Assembly: GCF_047601505.1 (NCBI RefSeq)
Contig: NZ_JASGJD010000001.1
Location: 2,790,001 to 2,854,000 of the forward strand
Direction: 5' to 3'
Source: Cloacibacterium sp047601505
GTDB lineage: Bacteria > Bacteroidota > Bacteroidia > Flavobacteriales > Weeksellaceae
Length of the DNA stretch: 64,000 bases
This document shows positions 45,498-55,300 of this stretch, one piece after another. A program made the translations under genes and the position numbers. Numbering within the stretch: position 1 is the stretch's first letter; every line of letters begins with the position of its first letter. The notes under the pieces are model-generated. The model made no database searches, was not told the origin of the DNA, and was given only the letters and a program-made list of their open reading frames with translations.

Positions 45498-46681
45498 TAG
45501 AAAATCGGTTTTACAGCATTAACAATTTCGTCAAATTTCACAGGTTTTGAAATAACGGCAGTTCCTGGTTTTAAACCACCAATTCCTGCTGCAATAATTT
45601 TTTCACCTTTGTTAATTCCAGATTTCACTACTACCATATTGTTTACACGGTCTTGAACTTCAATTACCGAATTTTTAGCAGTATCTTTTTCTACTTTAAA
45701 CAAATAAACAATCCCTTGTTGTTCGTAAGTTGCAGTTTCTGGAACTACAATAGCATCATTATAAAATTTAGGAAATCTAATAGTTCCGCTATTTCCGTTA
45801 CTCAACAATTTTGTAGGATTAGAAAAACCTACTCTAAACTGAATTGTTCCTGTAGCTGCATCTATCTGACCAGTAGTTACTTCAATTTTTCCTTTTTCGG
45901 GATATAGACTTCCGTTAGCTAATTTTAATTCAACTAAAGGTAAATTTCTAATTTTTTCTGGTACCGTAGCGCCAACAGATTTTTCTAAAAAGTTTAAATA
46001 TTCTTTTTCATTCATAGAAAAATAAGCATATACCGAACGAGTATCCGAAATTGTAGTAAGCGCAGTAGCATCACTTGGGCCTACCAAACTTCCTACTTTA
46101 AGTGGTAATTTCCCCACAACACCAGAAATAGGCGCTCTGATGATGGAATAATCTACGCTGGCTTTTGCAGATTTATAACTTGCACTTGCTTGTTGCTGAG
46201 AAGCCACTGCCTGAGAAAGCTGAGCCTGAGCTCTCGCTAAATTAGCAACAGCAGTCTGAAGCTGTACATTGCTAATAATATTTTTCTCTACCAAAGGTTT
46301 CAATTTATTTACCTCAACTTGCGCAGCAGAAACGGCAGCTCTTGAAGCTTGCACATTAGCTTGAGCAGCAGAAACACCAGACTTAGCCGCATCCGCAGTT
46401 TCGCTTAGCGTGTTGGTTTCTAACCTAAAAAGAGGTTGTCCTGCGGTTACATATTGCCCTTCATCTACCAAAACCTGAGTAATATACCCTTGTATTTTTG
46501 CTCTTACGTCATTGTTTACAATACCTCTAATTGCAGCAGGATATTCATCATAACCTGTCACATTTTTGGTCTCTACAGCAACTACTGGATAAGGTTTTGG
46601 ACCATCTTTTTTCTCATCTCCTTTCTTACAAGACAAAACTGCAAGCGATGAAAACAAAATCATTAATAATCTATTTTTCAT
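45497..46681 (-). CDS. Periplasmic adaptor protein (AcrA-like)
   Basis: 394 residues with a lipobox (LSCK, Cys18). Lipoyl half DEGQYVTAGQPLFRL, a long Ala/Gln-rich hairpin (about 85-160: AAQANVQASRAAVSAAQ), second lipoyl half IIRAPISGVVGKLPLKVG and beta-barrel domains. It joins the AcrB-like pump to the OprM-like channel. It lies 17 bases after the regulator gene. Confidence 0.94.
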   Translation of the reverse strand: MKNRLLMILFSSLAVLSCKKGDEKKDGPKPYPVVAVETKNVTGYDEYPAAIRGIVNNDVRAKIQGYITQVLVDEGQYVTAGQPLFRLETNTLSETADAAKSGVSAAQANVQASRAAVSAAQVEVNKLKPLVEKNIISNVQLQTAVANLARAQAQLSQAVASQQQASASYKSAKASVDYSIIRAPISGVVGKLPLKVGSLVGPSDATALTTISDTRSVYAYFSMNEKEYLNFLEKSVGATVPEKIRNLPLVELKLANGSLYPEKGKIEVTTGQIDAATGTIQFRVGFSNPTKLLSNGNSGTIRFPKFYNDAIVVPETATYEQQGIVYLFKVEKDTAKNSVIEVQDRVNNMVVVKSGINKGEKIIAAGIGGLKPGTAVISKPVKFDEIVNAVKPIF

Positions 46682-46698
46682 ATCTAATTTTTTCTGAT

Positions 46699-47160
46699 TT
46701 ATAATTTATTTAAAGTATTTTCTATATTTTCTATATTTTTTTCTAAAAGGCTTCTGTAAATAGAATATCTTTCGGATAATTGAGAGCTTTCTAACTGAGA
46801 TTCTCTATAGTTATTTAATTGGTCTAAAATTTTTATCTCTCGTTTCAATCTATTTACAATTTCTTCAAATCTAAATTTTACAAAATCATCATTAAAGACA
46901 AAATATCTCTTTCTTTCATCAATTTTATTAACGGTTTTTATCAAATTAGCATTCAATAAGAAATTAATACTTGCCGAAATAGAACTTTTGCTGGCACAAA
47001 AAGTCTCTACCAACTCGTCAAATGCAAGTCCGTTTTTTTCAAAATCAAAAGCCAAATAGGCATATATCTTTGCAGAAAGTGGCGTAAGAGAAAATACACC
47101 ACCATAGAAATCTATTAGTTCCTGATAAATTTCGGCGTCTAAATTAAGTTTACTTTTCAA
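46699..47160 (-). CDS. GbsR/MarR-type transcriptional regulator
   Basis: 153 residues with a winged helix (about 20-85): SAKIYAYLAFDFEKNGLAFD, then LVETFCASKSSISASINFLL as the recognition part, and a long C-terminal coiled helix for dimerisation. It belongs to the GbsR-like branch of MarR regulators. It is first in the operon with the AcrA, AcrB and OprM-like genes and probably represses them. The perfect palindrome TTAGTTCGGAACTAA lies 33 bases upstream of its start. Confidence 0.9.
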   Translation of the reverse strand: MKSKLNLDAEIYQELIDFYGGVFSLTPLSAKIYAYLAFDFEKNGLAFDELVETFCASKSSISASINFLLNANLIKTVNKIDERKRYFVFNDDFVKFRFEEIVNRLKREIKILDQLNNYRESQLESSQLSERYSIYRSLLEKNIENIENTLNKL

Positions 47161-47179
47161 AATACTATGTTTCGAACAG

Positions 47180-47187
47180 CAAATTTA
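47180..47187 (-). promoter_or_regulatory. -7 promoter box (TAAATTTG) of the efflux operon
   Basis: On the minus strand, TAAATTTG is a perfect TAnnTTTG match, 20 bases before the regulator ATG at 47160. The palindromic operator lies just upstream of it. Confidence 0.6.
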
Positions 47188-47192
47188 ATAAA

Positions 47193-47207
47193 TTAGTTCG
47201 GAACTAA
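47193..47207. promoter_or_regulatory. Operator palindrome of the efflux regulator
   Basis: TTAGTTC-G-GAACTAA is a perfect 7+7 inverted repeat. It sits between the -7 box (47180-47187) and the upstream promoter half, where a bound repressor would block RNA polymerase. A longer imperfect repeat GTTCG...CGAAC (47196-47213) overlaps it. Confidence 0.65.
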
Positions 47208-47264
47208 GCGAACCAAAATAGATAGAATTTATCAATAATAGTTTACCCAAAAAGGAGAAAAAGT

Positions 47265-47771
47265 TTATGAAAGCACTTTTTCGAAGGCTTTTCTGGCGCC
47301 ACCACGGAAATACACTTCGCCACAATACTGATAATTTAACTTTTCTAAAATATGAAGCATTGCTAAATTATCAAAATTAGTATCTACTTTAATACTGAAA
47401 ACTTGATGTTCTTTAGCAAAATCTTCTAATACTTTGAAAAGCGAAACCGCAATTCCTTTTCCTAAAAAATCATCTGAAACTGCAACACGATGAATGACCA
47501 AAAAATCACCGTTGGTTAACCAATTTCCTTCAATTTCATCATAAGCAGGTTCGTCATTAAAAACCAAAGCCGCATAAGCTGCAATTTTACCTTCTCGTTC
47601 TAAGATATAACCTTTCCCTGAACTAATATCCATTTTTACCACTTCCAAATTTGGGTAACCATCTTGCCATTGTCTGCTGCCATCTTTTCGGCGTCTTTCG
47701 ATGGCTTGTTGAAGGATATTCCAGATGATTTCAGCTTCAGAAGGCAATGCTTTTCTTAGAAAATGTTCCAA
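47265..47771 (-). CDS. GNAT family N-acetyltransferase
   Basis: 168 residues from the TTG at 47771 (read as MEHFLRKALPSEAE). The frame is open 49 codons further upstream, but those residues have no GNAT features and a -7 box TATATTTG (minus strand, 47793-47800) lies within them, which supports the TTG start. Motif A is VIHRVAVSDDFLGKGIAVSLF, followed by IKVDTNFDNLAMLHILEKL. The substrate is unknown. Confidence 0.85.
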   Translation of the reverse strand: MEHFLRKALPSEAEIIWNILQQAIERRRKDGSRQWQDGYPNLEVVKMDISSGKGYILEREGKIAAYAALVFNDEPAYDEIEGNWLTNGDFLVIHRVAVSDDFLGKGIAVSLFKVLEDFAKEHQVFSIKVDTNFDNLAMLHILEKLNYQYCGEVYFRGGARKAFEKVLS

Positions 47772-47792
47772 TTTTATAGATTTTAAGTAGAG

Positions 47793-47800
47793 CAAATATA
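47793..47800 (-). promoter_or_regulatory. -7 promoter box (TATATTTG) of the GNAT gene
   Basis: A perfect TAnnTTTG match on the minus strand, 21 bases before the TTG start at 47771. It decides the start of that gene. Confidence 0.55.
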
Positions 47801-47956
47801 AAGAATGAGATTTAGAAACAGAAAATCTTCTCTTCAAAATAAAATAGTTGAAAAAACAAAATGTACCAAACCAGACTTTAGTTTGTCTAATTTGATACAT
47901 TCTATTTCTTATCCTCAATTTGAATTTTACAATTCAAAAAAAAGCTTTTTTACCTT

Positions 47957-48703
47957 TTACTTTTTAGATAAAACATCCGGAATATTGGTAGTAACAAAAT
48001 CTACTCCCATTTCTGAAAGTTGTTTGAAAACTTCCTCATCATTTACCGTCCAAACATTGGTAACCAAACCAAGATTTTTAGCTTCAGCAATCCAAGTAGG
48101 ATTTTTAAGAAAAACACTGTAATGATAATCTAAACCATCCAAACCTTCGGCTTTTACTTGCTCTGGAGATAATTCTCCTCTTAGATACTGCACTTTGAAA
48201 GTAGGTGCTAATTTTTTAATTTCTTTACAAATATTCAAACTAAAAGAAATGAATTCGCATTGAGATTCTAGCTTCATTTCATTAATCATTTTGATGGTTT
48301 TAGCCGTTAATTCGTCTTCTTTTTCTTTGGTTTTATCTGGCTTTATTTCAACAATCAATTTTACAGATTTGTCTTTTTTGCCTTGTTTTAAATACTCTTT
48401 CAAGGTAGGGAAATTCTCACCGTTTGATAATTTCAAAGTTTCTAATTCTTTAAAATCTGTTTCAGAGATTTCCATTTTACCATGATGTTCGTCGTGGTTT
48501 ATTACCAAAACGCCGTCTTTGGTCATTCTTACATCAAATTCAGAACCATATAATTTTAGTTTCTGAGCATTTTCTAAAGACTTCAAAGAGTTTTCTGTAG
48601 TAGTAGGTTGGGTTTGCCAAAAACCTCTGTGAGCAATAATTTGGGTTTGTGCATTCATTACAACTGAGCTTAAAACTGCCAACCCTAAGATAAAGTTTTT
48701 CAT
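47957..48703 (-). CDS. Glycerophosphodiester phosphodiesterase
   Basis: 248 residues. A signal peptide ends near MNAQTQ. The GDPD motifs are clear: AHRGFWQTQPTTTENSL (His and Arg), SEFDVRMTKDGVLVINHDE (Glu, Asp, His), and IVEIKPDKTKE (Glu). It is a TIM barrel that hydrolyses deacylated phospholipids to glycerol-3-phosphate, here in the periplasm. It is a single gene. The upstream gap contains a long inverted repeat. Confidence 0.94.
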   Translation of the reverse strand: MKNFILGLAVLSSVVMNAQTQIIAHRGFWQTQPTTTENSLKSLENAQKLKLYGSEFDVRMTKDGVLVINHDEHHGKMEISETDFKELETLKLSNGENFPTLKEYLKQGKKDKSVKLIVEIKPDKTKEKEDELTAKTIKMINEMKLESQCEFISFSLNICKEIKKLAPTFKVQYLRGELSPEQVKAEGLDGLDYHYSVFLKNPTWIAEAKNLGLVTNVWTVNDEEVFKQLSEMGVDFVTTNIPDVLSKK

Positions 48704-48728
48704 AATATAAATTGAATATTTAAACTTA

Positions 48729-48800
48729 TTGTGTATTTCTTTTTTTTTAACACTAAGGTTATCAATACCTTATATTTATTTTTCCGAATACACAACAGGT
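48729..48800. repeat. Inverted repeat with inner hairpin
   Basis: AACTTATTGTGTATTTC near 48723-48739 is complementary to GAATACACAACAGGTT at 48786-48801 (13 of 16). Inside lies AAGGT-TATCAAT-ACCTT (48755-48771). It could be a terminator for the Oar gene (48921) or a structured leader of the GDPD gene. It shares 10 bases with the CRISPR repeat end; see rejected items. Confidence 0.45.
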
Positions 48801-48920
48801 TATTAAACTAAAGTTTTTCAACTTTTGTGATAAAGGTACTTATTTTATAATGAATAGTGAATGGTGAATGGTCAATTTTGAATTTTTCAAACTCACCACT
48901 CACCCTTTCACATTTTCTAT

Positions 48921-51900
48921 TTAGAAAGAATACTTCGCTCCTATCTGAATTTGATAAGGATTGCCATTCATTGGTGCTAAACCACTGGTATTCAAACTGT
49001 ATTTTAATTGATTAGTAGCAGCATCAAAACCTGTAATTCTGTACAATGCCATAGAACCGTAAGATTTATTAACGCCCCATTCTTTGTTCAGTAAATTGGC
49101 AAAATTGAAAATATCTACCGATAGTTCAAAAGCTCCTATCTTCTGCATTTTCAGTTTTTTAGCAATACGAACATCCCAAACTCCATAGAAACCATTTTTA
49201 CCGGCATTTCTTTCAGCAATTTTATTGTTATAATCGTTTATATAATCTTTTAGTGCTTGTCCTACCGCAGGATTATCTATTAACGTTTGAGTAAGATTAG
49301 GGAAAATATAAGCCAAATCATTAGTATCTACAAAATCTCCGTTTACGTTACCTCCACTGGTTAAAGAGAAACGAGTACCTCCAATACCAGAATATCTAAC
49401 CCCAATAGTAAACCCAGCAATGGTAGGAGAGTTACCATACAATACCACTTTGTTTCTAAACTGATTGTCCGAATAAGACATTTTCAGATTTCTTGGGTCG
49501 CTTTCTACCAAAGTAGATAAAGTTGCAGAATTCGCTACGTTACCATTGTAAGAAGTATTATCTTTAATATCAGACCAAGTATAACTTGCGGTAATTTCTC
49601 CATCTTTCCAATAACGGTAACTAGCATCTACTACAAACGAAAACTGATTTACTTTACCATCACTCACCAATTCTAATACTCTACCAAAATTCTGATTGAT
49701 TCTACCGTTTTTCCAGTTCATAGTACCATTAGCAGCAATAGAAGAAGCCGGAACGTACACCCCTCTTCCACCTTCGTTATCTAATGTGAAATAAGGATTT
49801 GCTACCATATTTCTGTCATAATAGAAATAATTATTTCTTCCTAAAGCCATATAACCTGCAATCCCAGCTCTAAATTTCTCGTTAAAGAAGTGTGTATAAG
49901 AGATATTTGCTTTATATACTATTGGAATTTTTGCGTCTTTACCTGTATAGTTAATCGTTGGCAACTGATACTGAGCCAAAGTAGGAACTGTACTATAATT
50001 GTTTCTATAACTGTTAAAGTCTGGAGTTAAACCAATCTGAGAAGGATTAACATCTACCGTTGCCAAATGTTTCCCATCAAAAACCAAATTATTGATTACC
50101 ATATAATTGTTAATATCCGAAGAGAAAATACCTGCTCCAAATTTTAAGAAATCTTTATTCCCTTCGTTGATGTTCCAGTCAAATTGGAATCTCGGCTGAA
50201 TGATAAACGATTTAATCTGATTATCTGTTCTAATGCCCATTTCATCAAATAGTTTTTGATTAAACTCTGCTTTTGGATAACCGCCGTAATCTAATCTAAT
50301 ACCCGCCATCAAATCTAAACCTTTTGCAATTTTGGTTTGCATTTGTCCATACACGCCTACATTCCAGATGTTAGATTTCACAGAAGGGTCTTCCATCAAT
50401 GGAACTTCTCTATAGAATCTGTATGCGATAAGGTTGTTGAAATTATACAAATTATCAGGATTAGTAGAAGCTTCTCTAAAGTGGAATCTTCCATTTACCT
50501 CACTTCCATAGATTGATTTTGCATGCGTGTACATTAAATCTGCCCCGAAAGTATATTTAATCTTATCCGTATTGTAATATAAATTATCTACAATCTGAAA
50601 AACATTATTCTTAAAGCTCTCTTGTGCAAAACGATGACCACCAATCTGAATATTGGTAGCTTTGTTCACTCCATCAATAGGCGTAAGGATATTTTCTACA
50701 ATGGCTCTGGGTACGGCATGTCCCAATTCATCGTTTTGGTAACTGTCTTGATAAGTGTATAGATATTGAGCTTTCAACTCATTGGTAACATTAGGCTTAA
50801 GATTAGACCTCAACGTTAATAGCAAACTGTTATCTAAATTCTTATCATTTCCGTAAGATTCAAAGAAATTAATTGCCGTGTTATCTCCTAAGCCATTTTT
50901 ATTATTATCAAACGTAAAGTTATTTCTTAAAGTCAACAAGTGCTTAGGATTAATCTGCCAGTCTAAACGCAAAAATGCAGCATCCGAATTTCTTACTTTA
51001 TCGAAAGTCCCGAACTGAGGCGTATTACCAACACCGTATTTAGTTCTGGCAATATCTAAGAATTTATTTAAAGTAGCATTGTTAATATTTAATCTCAATT
51101 CGTCTGCTGGTGTTTTAACATCAGCAATAATTAATGGTCTAGAATCTAATTGATGGTCCCAAGCAGCAAAAAAGTGCAACTTATTCTTAATAATTGGCCC
51201 TCCTAATGAAAACCCAAACTGCGAAGTAGAGAAATCGTTGGTTCTTTTATTCCCTCTAATATCGTAAGGGCTAGAAAGCCAGTTGGTTCTTAAATATTCC
51301 CAAGCGCTTCCAGAGAAAGTATTGGTTCCAGACTTGGTAACCGCACTTACGGTACCTCCACCACTTCTTCCAAGCGTTACATCATATTGATTGGTGGTAA
51401 TTTTAAATTCTCTTACTGCTTCTATAGAAATAGAAAAAGGCGCACCGCTTCGGCTGGTAGTAGAGCCCGCAGAAGTAGGGTTTTTTGCCGTCATCCCATC
51501 AATGGTAAAGTTGGTAGAAGAGCCCAATTGTCCAGATAAATTACCATTTTTACCACTCAGCGGAGACAATTCTGTAAGGCTGGTAAAGTTTCTACCATTC
51601 ACTGGCAATATCCCGATATTTTTTGCAGTAATAGCAGTAGCAGCACCCAGATTTCCTATTTTATTTTTAAGGTTTCCGGTAATTACTACTTCCTCAATAT
51701 TCTTTTCTTCAGATTTATCTAAAGACATATTTACGGTAACCTGATCCCCGAAGTTTACATTATAGCCTTGTTTTTTGTCTTCATTTACAATTACCGTATA
51801 AGGGCCACCCAAAGGAATTTCTTTAAAAATATACTCTCCTTTAGAGTTGGTTTCCGTTTCAGACCTAAACCCTGTAGATTCGTTAATGATGGTAACCTTC

Positions 51901-52028
51901 ACCTTTTCTTGCGCCGTCTTTCCGGCACCTGTCACTTTCCCGGTAATTGAAGCCTGAGTAGTCTGCGCATACGCCAGAGTTCCTATACTCAATGCTAAAA
52001 CACCTAATAGAATTTTTACTTTTTTCAT
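48921..52028 (-). CDS. Oar-like TonB-dependent outer-membrane receptor
   Basis: 1035 residues. A signal peptide (LAYAQ) and a carboxypeptidase-regulatory-like domain (about 25-110: ITGKVTGAGKTAQEKVKVTI) precede a TonB plug (EEVVITGNL as TonB-box-like region; LPVNGRNFTSLTELSPLSG; NFTIDGMTAKNP) and a large beta-barrel ending in FKYSF-like IGAKYSF. It matches the Oar family of Bacteroidota, which includes receptors for proteins or peptides. It is a single gene; the CRISPR array begins 324 bases upstream of its ATG. Confidence 0.93.
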   Translation of the reverse strand: MKKVKILLGVLALSIGTLAYAQTTQASITGKVTGAGKTAQEKVKVTIINESTGFRSETETNSKGEYIFKEIPLGGPYTVIVNEDKKQGYNVNFGDQVTVNMSLDKSEEKNIEEVVITGNLKNKIGNLGAATAITAKNIGILPVNGRNFTSLTELSPLSGKNGNLSGQLGSSTNFTIDGMTAKNPTSAGSTTSRSGAPFSISIEAVREFKITTNQYDVTLGRSGGGTVSAVTKSGTNTFSGSAWEYLRTNWLSSPYDIRGNKRTNDFSTSQFGFSLGGPIIKNKLHFFAAWDHQLDSRPLIIADVKTPADELRLNINNATLNKFLDIARTKYGVGNTPQFGTFDKVRNSDAAFLRLDWQINPKHLLTLRNNFTFDNNKNGLGDNTAINFFESYGNDKNLDNSLLLTLRSNLKPNVTNELKAQYLYTYQDSYQNDELGHAVPRAIVENILTPIDGVNKATNIQIGGHRFAQESFKNNVFQIVDNLYYNTDKIKYTFGADLMYTHAKSIYGSEVNGRFHFREASTNPDNLYNFNNLIAYRFYREVPLMEDPSVKSNIWNVGVYGQMQTKIAKGLDLMAGIRLDYGGYPKAEFNQKLFDEMGIRTDNQIKSFIIQPRFQFDWNINEGNKDFLKFGAGIFSSDINNYMVINNLVFDGKHLATVDVNPSQIGLTPDFNSYRNNYSTVPTLAQYQLPTINYTGKDAKIPIVYKANISYTHFFNEKFRAGIAGYMALGRNNYFYYDRNMVANPYFTLDNEGGRGVYVPASSIAANGTMNWKNGRINQNFGRVLELVSDGKVNQFSFVVDASYRYWKDGEITASYTWSDIKDNTSYNGNVANSATLSTLVESDPRNLKMSYSDNQFRNKVVLYGNSPTIAGFTIGVRYSGIGGTRFSLTSGGNVNGDFVDTNDLAYIFPNLTQTLIDNPAVGQALKDYINDYNNKIAERNAGKNGFYGVWDVRIAKKLKMQKIGAFELSVDIFNFANLLNKEWGVNKSYGSMALYRITGFDAATNQLKYSLNTSGLAPMNGNPYQIQIGAKYSF

Positions 52029-52352
52029 GTTATCAAATTAGCTGTGCAAATGTATCTCCGGATTAAAGCCAAAGTGTTTAAGAAACTTTTAACATTTTTT
52101 CAATTAATTGAAAACCAATTGTTAATAGATTGTAAAACTTAAATTTATCAACAAGAAAATCAACACGTTAAGCATATTAACAGGTTTTAACTTTCTCATA
52201 ATAATGATTACCGTTATTTTATAGTGATTTTTATAGCTTAGGATTATCATAAATAAAAAAGAACAGGTGCTTTTTATGTGGTAGCTTCGTGAACTTCGTT
52301 CGCAGACTTTCTGTCCGCGCTCAGCCACCAACAGCTCCGCTCATTCCAAACA
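52029..52352. other. Non-coding flank between Oar gene and CRISPR array
   Basis: About 230 AT-rich bases followed by 90 GC-richer bases up to the first repeat. The latter contains a hairpin, GCAGAC-TTTCT-GTCCGC at 52302-52318, which forms a full stem only on the minus strand (G-U pair). The stretch holds the promoter of the Oar gene. Whether it is the leader of the array is unclear. No degenerate repeat was seen. The 69-codon minus-strand frame here is not supported. Confidence 0.5.
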
Positions 52353-55300
52353 GTTGTGAATTGCTTTCATTTTTCAGTATCTTTGGGATACACAACAACT
52401 GCATCACGAGGTAAACCGCCTTTAGCTTTGTTGTGAATTGCTTTCATTTTTCAGTATCTTTGGGATACACAACAACTACCCATCTAAATCTCCATTACAT
52501 GATTTCGTTGTGAATTGCTTTCATTTTTCAGTATCTTTGGGATACACAACAACAAAATAATATCTAATCCGCCATTGGAGGCAGTTGTGAATTGCTTTCA
52601 TTTTTCAGTATCTTTGGGATACACAACAACTAAGTCAATTAAAATGTGATTACCTACGCTGTTGTGAATTGCTTTCATTTTTCAGTATCTTTGGGATACA
52701 CAACAACCGAATGTTCATGTAGATTTTGTTTCTAATTGTTGTGAATTGCTTTCATTTTTCAGTATCTTTGGGATACACAACAACTAAATCAATTAAATGC
52801 GTCTCACTACTACCGTTGTGAATTGCTTTCATTTTTCAGTATCTTTGGGATACACAACAACGTAGCTCAAAGTAATGGTCAATAGCTGGCAGTTGTGAAT
52901 TGCTTTCATTTTTCAGTATCTTTGGGATACACAACAACCTAAAAACAAAACAACAACAACTTAACAATGTTGTGAATTGCTTTCATTTTTCAGTATCTTT
53001 GGGATACACAACAACTTATCGGGCAAACTTATTAAAGAAGATTGGGTTGTGAATTGCTTTCATTTTTCAGTATCTTTGGGATACACAACAACTCTCAATC
53101 TTTGCTATCTATGTATTTGAGCGTTGTGAATTGCTTTCATTTTTCAGTATCTTTGGGATACACAACAACTACTGCTGGCAGATTAGGCGCTGCGCTTAAG
53201 TTGTGAATTGCTTTCATTTTTCAGTATCTTTGGGATACACAACAACTAAAGCAAAGTTTTTCGCTCAATATTGGGGTTGTGAATTGCTTTCATTTTTCAG
53301 TATCTTTGGGATACACAACAACAATTGTTAAAAAATTAAACCCTCTAAAACTGTTGTGAATTGCTTTCATTTTTCAGTATCTTTGGGATACACAACAACA
53401 ACCCAACACATAGTTATATCAGAAGGTAAGTTGTGAATTGCTTTCATTTTTCAGTATCTTTGGGATACACAACAACGAACTTTCAAACAAAGAACTGCTA
53501 AAGCTTGTTGTGAATTGCTTTCATTTTTCAGTATCTTTGGGATACACAACAACGACGCTGCCGATTCTTTCATTGTTCAAGGCGTTGTGAATTGCTTTCA
53601 TTTTTCAGTATCTTTGGGATACACAACAACATACAGTTTATGACGCCTAGAGAGTTTGTTGTTGTGAATTGCTTTCATTTTTCAGTATCTTTGGGATACA
53701 CAACAACTTATTGTTTCGGCAAATATTCGCAATTCTTGTTGTGAATTGCTTTCATTTTTCAGTATCTTTGGGATACACAACAACGTCTCCCATTTTTCAT
53801 ACTTCAAATATACAGTTGTGAATTGCTTTCATTTTTCAGTATCTTTGGGATACACAACAACGATATTGATTGTGTTGTTTCTATTGATTGTGTTGTGAAT
53901 TGCTTTCATTTTTCAGTATCTTTGGGATACACAACAACTATAGAAAATAATCTACAGAGGAGCTTGGTGTTGTGAATTGCTTTCATTTTTCAGTATCTTT
54001 GGGATACACAACAACATTTGAATTTAACGAATCAGAATATTATACGTTGTGAATTGCTTTCATTTTTCAGTATCTTTGGGATACACAACAACATAGTTAA
54101 ATTATGTTTTGATAGTGATACCGTTGTGAATTGCTTTCATTTTTCAGTATCTTTGGGATACACAACAACGAACAATAAATACATTAATAAAAAACAATGG
54201 TTGTGAATTGCTTTCATTTTTCAGTATCTTTGGGATACACAACAACTTTAGAAAAACAATTTAAAGATAATTAACAGTTGTGAATTGCTTTCATTTTTCA
54301 GTATCTTTGGGATACACAACAACACATTCTATCTCCCATTCAGTTGCTAACTTGTTGTGAATTGCTTTCATTTTTCAGTATCTTTGGGATACACAACAAC
54401 GCCGAGCAATTTTCGCTTCGTTTGGACTTGGTTGTGAATTGCTTTCATTTTTCAGTATCTTTGGGATACACAACAACACTAGATATTTTTTATAATGCTT
54501 TACAACAGTTGTGAATTGCTTTCATTTTTCAGTATCTTTGGGATACACAACAACTTTACAGTAAAATTAAACTTGGTATCTTGGGTTGTGAATTGCTTTC
54601 ATTTTTCAGTATCTTTGGGATACACAACAACTTGGTATTGTTTTAGATGAAAGTTCTATTTGTTGTGAATTGCTTTCATTTTTCAGTATCTTTGGGATAC
54701 ACAACAACTTGTCTATTGGATTAATTCAATGAAAAACAGTTGTGAATTGCTTTCATTTTTCAGTATCTTTGGGATACACAACAACGGTTTATATACGCTC
54801 TTTTCTTGGAATAGTGTTGTGAATTGCTTTCATTTTTCAGTATCTTTGGGATACACAACAACCTCCTGATGCCAATGCCGATGAGCTTATCAGTTGTGAA
54901 TTGCTTTCATTTTTCAGTATCTTTGGGATACACAACAACTATTAAATTAAATTACTATATTTGAATATTGTTGTGAATTGCTTTCATTTTTCAGTATCTT
55001 TGGGATACACAACAACAAAAAAAAGAGACTATTAGAGATAAAATGTGTTGTGAATTGCTTTCATTTTTCAGTATCTTTGGGATACACAACAACTTGCGAC
55101 CGTATCGGCGACACGGGCGTTTCGTTGTGAATTGCTTTCATTTTTCAGTATCTTTGGGATACACAACAACATGGCTTCATAGACATCTACGAACAAATGT
55201 GTTGTGAATTGCTTTCATTTTTCAGTATCTTTGGGATACACAACAACACGTTTTTGGTGATACTTATTTTCCAAGTGGTTGTGAATTGCTTTCATTTTTC

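Noticed and set aside
48723..48801. Possible tracrRNA gene: ATACACAACA shared with the CRISPR repeat, within an inverted repeat
   Set aside because: The shared ten bases match the 3' end of the repeat, not the 5' part that must pair with a tracrRNA, and no extended complement to GTTGTGAATTGCTTTC is present.
52122..52331. 69-codon minus-strand frame upstream of the array
   Set aside because: No ribosome-binding context or family; partly made of the GC-rich hairpin segment.
54018..54206. Short plus-strand frames across the array (also 57329-57517 and 60830-61018)
   Set aside because: They are translations of CRISPR repeats and spacers; the first two are the same because that part of the array is duplicated.
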